Source of the DNA: Diphasiastrum complanatum
Taxonomy: Eukaryota > Streptophyta > Lycopodiopsida > Lycopodiales > Lycopodiaceae
Length of the DNA stretch: 64,000 bases
Assembly: GCA_029204225.1 (NCBI GenBank)
Contig: CM055107.1
Location: 42,964,007-43,028,006 of the forward strand
Direction: 5' to 3'
Part shown: piece after piece, positions 59,610 through 64,000 of the stretch
Position numbering within the stretch: the stretch's first letter is position 1
How the letters are laid out: every line of letters begins with the position of its first letter
Position numbers and translations under genes: made by a program
The notes under the pieces: model-generated
What the model saw: only the letters and a program-made list of their open reading frames with translations
Told to the model about the DNA's origin: nothing
Database searches by the model: none

Positions 59610-60849
59610 TTCTAAATTGCTTGAAACTCCACTTGTAGGCTAAAAAGTGTATGCCGAAGCCAATCGTGATGTATTGACCTGCAATTTTGGCTTACCAGGC
59701 CACCCGCCGCTTTTCCACCAAATTGAAAGCCAAAATGGCGTCGCCTTCTGAAATGCTTCTTGTCACCAACTCTCGACTATGTGCCCAATGGAATGGTGAA
59801 ATCACTTTTGGCGCACTCTGAAGACTTTTTCCACGGAAATCACTCTGTTTTGACATTCCGTACTTGCAGGTACAGTCAGGGTGCCCTTCGTTTGGCCAAA
59901 ATAGGCTAAAGGAAGTGAAAATAAAGGCACTTTAACTTTTTGAACTGTCTTTTCACCTTGAGAAGACTTCACTCTTCACCAACTTCAGGACCCAACTTAA
60001 GTTTCAAGTTGAAATTTTTTAAAGAAGTTGAAGTGTGATTTACACTTCAAGCCCCTTCACCCTTTCATGGGTCCCTTTGTTTCCCATCCAATGGTCACCT
60101 GCGATCCGATGACCTTAGCTCATCCTTCATAATTTGATCTCCACCATGTATCTTTCATAGCCTCAATCCAACGGTCATAGGCGTAAGGTGCACCCTACAT
60201 GCTTCTTGGGATCTCTACACCCCTCCATGCACTACGAGACTAACTCGACTGGCTGCGCACACTGGCCCGCGACCTCCATCACGGCCATCTTCATCCTCCT
60301 TCTAGCTTTCTTCACCAAGCTTTAGTTATGGCTGATCTGCAAATGTGGATTCAGCTCTCTTGCTGGCGCACGGCTACTCACGGCCTTCCAGGGGTCAATT
60401 TAACCAGTTAGAGCGCCCACCACCACCAATTTACAGCTTCCAAAAAACTTCAGAAACAAGAAAGATTTGCAGCTGAGCTTAAAACCCTAGCTGAACGAAG
60501 GATGAGCTCTTCTTGGACTTCATTCAATCTTTTTCAGAAATACTTTTTGCAATTACCTATCCCACTGAGGTCGCCTTAAAGTAAGCTGTCTTTTGCTTCA
60601 AACTGTTCTTCAAACAGTATCCGATTGGATTCATGCCAATCACAAACACCAAAAAACCCTCCTACTAAATTTTCGACTTCGATTTTTGCTTGCTTTCTGA
60701 TTCAGCCAACAATTCTCTGTCTCTGAATCCTTTTTACAATTTCAAGTTGTTCCATGAATCTCCACAGACTCGCTTTTGTGCTTCCCAGCCAGCAAACCGT
60801 CGTGAATTCGCAACTCTCTGTTTCTGTCTGATGATTGTGACCATCAAGG
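59610..60849 (-). other. leader of the minus-strand copia element
   Basis: Noncoding DNA between gag and the primer-binding site. It is less AT-rich than the surroundings and contains no recognised gene. Confidence 0.4.
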
Positions 60850-60861
60850 GCTCTGATACCA
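60850..60861 (-). other. copia primer-binding site
   Basis: The minus strand reads TGGTATCAGAGC. The LTR outside it (60862 to about 61080) does not show the usual CA end at this border, so it is diverged. Confidence 0.55.
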
Positions 60862-61084
60862 AGTTCAGAATACAGTTTAAAACCCGACCAAATCAATCAC
60901 CACAATACAACGTCAAGTGCAATCAAACAAGACAAGAGAATTGCTCTCCCACAAACTGTATATTTACACTAATAAGCAAGTACAAAGATAAAGTTGCTCA
61001 AGAGACTCAAAGGGCTCGTAAAAGAAAGATGGCCCGATAATTCTAGAACTGAGCACACGTGGTACCATCAAAATTAGAAAGCAC

Positions 61085-62035
61085 TGTATAAGTCGATCAT
61101 TGCTATTTTAACTATAAGTCCATGTTGCCCCTTAATTGCAACATTCAACCTGTACAATTTAGTGTTGGGCTCCCTTATACCATCTGCAATGACTTTGAAC
61201 TTTTGGTTCACCTTGCATACACCACCATTCCATTGTCCAACTCTTTCAAGCTATTGAACCAATCTTTATTTCCTGTCATGTGTCTTGTGGCTCCCGAGTT
61301 AATGTACCACGCTTGATCATCTTGATTGGATGACAATGCTGATACAAAGATGCTAGAGTCTTCAACTTCACCTTCGTCGACAAGGTTACCTGCTAGCTTT
61401 GGTTTTCCCTTGCCTGATTCCGCCAAGAATTTTACACTCGCTTTTCCAATGGCTCTTTTTTTCGCAATGGAAGCATTTGTCTTTCTTCTTGGTCTTGCTA
61501 GATGATCCCTCATCCTCCTGAGTCTTGGCAAATTGTTGCTTAGAATTCTTCTTACCCTTGCCTTTGTCTTATTTTTGGCATGTCGCAAGTGTTTGATCAT
61601 TAGTATTTTGATGTCTAGTAATTGCTCCTCCTACATCAAGATTCCTATGAGCTCGTCAAAGGTTGATAATCTTTCTCTTGATGCTATCTCGCTTATGAAC
61701 ATCTGATAAGGTTCGACAATGCCACACAATGCATTGTGCACCAACTCAACATCACATATGCGCTCACCAAAAGAATGCAGTTCATTTTTCATTGTCTTGA
61801 TTCTGCTCATATAAGTCTGAATGTGCTCTCCTTGTTCCATTCGGGCACTATTCAGCTTTGAATTCAGAAACATCATAATCCTTGATGGATTTGACGTCTC
61901 GAACTTCTCCTTTAGCACATCTCATGTCTGTCTAGGTGTAATGGCATCACTTATGTGGGTATTGATGTGGTCTTTCACTGACAAGTTGATGAAGGGCTCT
62001 CCTCACCTTCCTATCACATTAGGAGATATTAGAAC
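61085..62035 (-). pseudogene. Ty1/copia gag-protease fragment, second copy
   Basis: Minus-strand pieces are related to the gag at 59016-59609: DHINTHISDAITPRQTWDVL and 61918-61631 (FLNSKLNSARMEQGEHIQTY, ISEIASRERLSTFDELIGIL). Then 61600-61208 is Lys/Arg-rich and leads to the protease site WYINSGATRHMT, in which the catalytic Asp has become Asn. The reading continues past a stop with KFKVIADGIREPNTKLYRL to about 61085. A deletion has removed a normal zinc knuckle. The changed protease residue and stops show it is dead. It may have been cut by insertion of the neighbouring copia at about 61080. Confidence 0.75.
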
Positions 62036-62465
62036 TCAAAATGGGCCCTTTGTCAAGATGTTGTTTTTGACTTCGCACGCTTTCAACGCTTATGTGTCCC
62101 AATGAATGGTGTCCATCTGTGACAAACTGTAACAGTGGTTGATGGATGGAAATTTTATTTAACTTTCCCGGCCAAATTTTTGTGATTTTCAAATATCCCG
62201 CCGGGCAAAACAAACAATTGTGATTGGGCCACAGTTACTACCCGAATACTCTTATGTTGTTTGTCATTGTACACTCGAGGTTGATTTGATGTCAATAGTC
62301 GTAAACTGTAGTTAACTAATCCTTGTAGTTTAGGAACTTGTCATTCATAGGAATATCTCTCATTTTCTTCATTCTATCTCTTATTTTGGATTATCATTCT
62401 TAGGTTTACCTCTCAATCTCTACATTTTTTCTGTTCTCAGCTTGTGTACACGTATTTTTGACTAA

Positions 62466-63570
62466 TGGCTACACACAATCGGAGACCAAGAGGAACCATT
62501 GATGCAATCAATATCTGCAATGAGAAAAATGCAAAAGATCAATAGATACCAAGAATATATCAAAAATATCAATGGATCTTGATGCATCCCTCTACAAAAG
62601 GCTCATTTTGAAAAAGAAAAAGATCAGATAAAATATATAGAAGCTCTTGGAAAGGCATGATAATGGATTTCAAAGTATCACTTGTCGGTCAATCTATCAC
62701 GAAAGTTTTAGTTTAGCATGCTTATCTTCACAATGAGCTCAACATTCATGATTTGAATTCAAATGATAGAAGAAAATGCAATTGTAAGTTTTTAAATTTA
62801 ATTTCTTTAGAGTTAGCATTTTCTTTGAATTATATTTTCCTTGTGATGTTTTTGTTGGTTTTGCAGATTTGTATCCATCAAATTTTGTTGAATGGCAAAC
62901 AGTTCAATAGATTGCAGGAATAATTGATGTCATACATTCGGATATCAATATTTTACAATATAAAAGTCATTCTCCAAAATTACTTTTAGAGTCATACCTA
63001 TTCTTTTATGATCACACCTATTTTTCTGACAAAAATGGTTTATTTGGTAGATTAGAGCCATATCCTCTACCAGATTTTTCAAGTGAGGAATGGATTTCTC
63101 CTTATGCAGCAATTTCAAAAAGTTTTCAATCTAGGCTAGATATTCAGAGTATATTAAAATGTAGCACTAGATCAAAGAATAATAGATTAAGTTGGTATCT
63201 ACCTTTTACTATTTTTGTTGATTTTTTTTCCAAATGCAATGTTCGAAGAACGAAAACAATGTTGATTGTAAGGACTTGAGTGCTGAAATAATCGTCGAGT
63301 TGTAGGATGATGGTTGGGATATGAAACAAAATCAGCAAGTTGAGTGTAGAGTATGTTACTCATCAATGACATTTAGGTATCACATCAAAAAACAAATGCT
63401 CACTTTGTTGCTGTATTATAGAAGATGAATTAAATGCAGAAATGTTTGGAAGCCACTTGATCAAGATTTTGGTATAAACCCTCAACAACAATGGTTGAGG
63501 TCGAGGAAGATTGGTGTCTCAATCACATTTGATCAGAACTAGACATGTTGCAATTCGATCTACCTCAGTA
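62466..63570 (+). pseudogene. exon-like coding region of unknown function
   Basis: A plus-strand frame without a usable ATG is open from 62869 to 63279 except for one TAG at 62908. It encodes coding-like protein (KSHSPKLLLESYLFFYDHTY; LFGRLEPYPLPDFSSEEWIS). It begins after TTTTGCAG at 62866 and can be joined to an upstream stretch ending KCN before GTAAGT near 62784 (upstream part 62650-62784, with one stop). Further pieces follow to 63540 (WKPLDQDFGINPQQQWLRSR). No domain was recognised. It may be a decayed host gene or a DNA-transposon gene. Confidence 0.35.
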
Positions 63571-64000
63571 CTATCAATTTCGATTGAATGGTGTAAAGGT
63601 ACGTTATGCCATATGAAAATATTCTTTTTTTTTTTCTATTTCTAAGTGAATCAGTTTCAAAAAATATATTAACTAAAACAATTTCTCTTGTGCACGTAAG
63701 AGTAAGGCAGGAAGAGCATATAAAATGCAAAGATATTGGAACATCCATTGAAATTGAAGATCCATAGATTATGAACAATGAAATTTTGTATTATGCAATA
63801 CAATTTTTTGTATACATCATTTTTGAGAATATGTGAACCACTTTTTCTATGAGGCTCTTTCATTTCTATGATTTCCATTTCCATGGTGCAAAACACAATG
63901 TAATTGCAATTGGACAATATGAGTTTTCGATAACAAGATTCATTGTCTCCTGTAGGAAATGCATTATCTCCATTGGGGAGATCTTCGGTCACTTGAACTC
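63571..64000. other. no recognisable gene at the right edge
   Basis: AT-rich. Minus-strand frames at 63560-63992 have no recognisable content. Confidence 0.35.

Overview
This is nuclear DNA from a land plant with a large, repeat-rich genome. The evidence is GT-AG introns, two plant-type host genes (a ZIFL-like MFS transporter tail and a group-B-like PP2C), plant Ty1/copia elements with the TGGTATCAGAGC primer-binding site, and Ty3/gypsy elements including a chromodomain type. The species cannot be fixed from the sequence; a fern or gymnosperm would suit the repeat load, but that is only inference.

Layout. 1-9.44 kb is a mosaic of broken retrotransposons: a copia gag/protease copy (+), a chromovirus end (-), an unclassified gag-like region (-), a gypsy RT-RNase H-integrase block (-) and a decayed copia with a clear 322-bp LTR (-). 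9.68-15.55 kb holds the last six exons of an MFS transporter (+), which have no ATG-started frame of useful length; a copia LTR and a small palindromic insert lie in its introns. 16.70-17.40 kb is a probable solo LTR carrying a 110-bp CT microsatellite. 18.6-20.9 kb holds two convergent intron-containing coding regions of unknown family. 22.8-23.5 kb is a possible transposase-like gene (-). 26.76-28.27 kb is a copia LTR (-) related to the one in the transporter intron. 28.69-30.37 kb is a truncated copia (+), then a gypsy element with another CT-bearing LTR, tandem leader repeats and gag (30.39-33.74 kb).

The clearest structure is a nested pair at 34.2-45.6 kb. A young, nearly complete 6.1-kb copia element (B, 36979-43119; target duplication AAGGA; LTRs differing by two substitutions and one 19-bp indel) sits inside an older, internally deleted copia (A, 34219-45597; target duplication CCTTA). 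Element A itself sits between a copia fragment (-) and a gypsy integrase fragment (+). A second gypsy element follows, with a 155-bp tandem repeat in its leader and a gag remnant (46.4-49.5 kb).

The only apparently complete host gene is the four-exon PP2C phosphatase (CDS 54763-56705, 511 residues), with a G-box-rich upstream region, a TATA box and short upstream ORFs. It carries a MAPK-docking-like motif before the catalytic domain. 57-58.9 kb is mostly featureless. 59.0-62.0 kb holds two copia gag copies (-), and 62.6-63.3 kb an exon-like frame of unknown identity. The retroelements are unrelated insertions and form no pathway with the host genes. No CRISPR array, rRNA or tRNA gene was seen.
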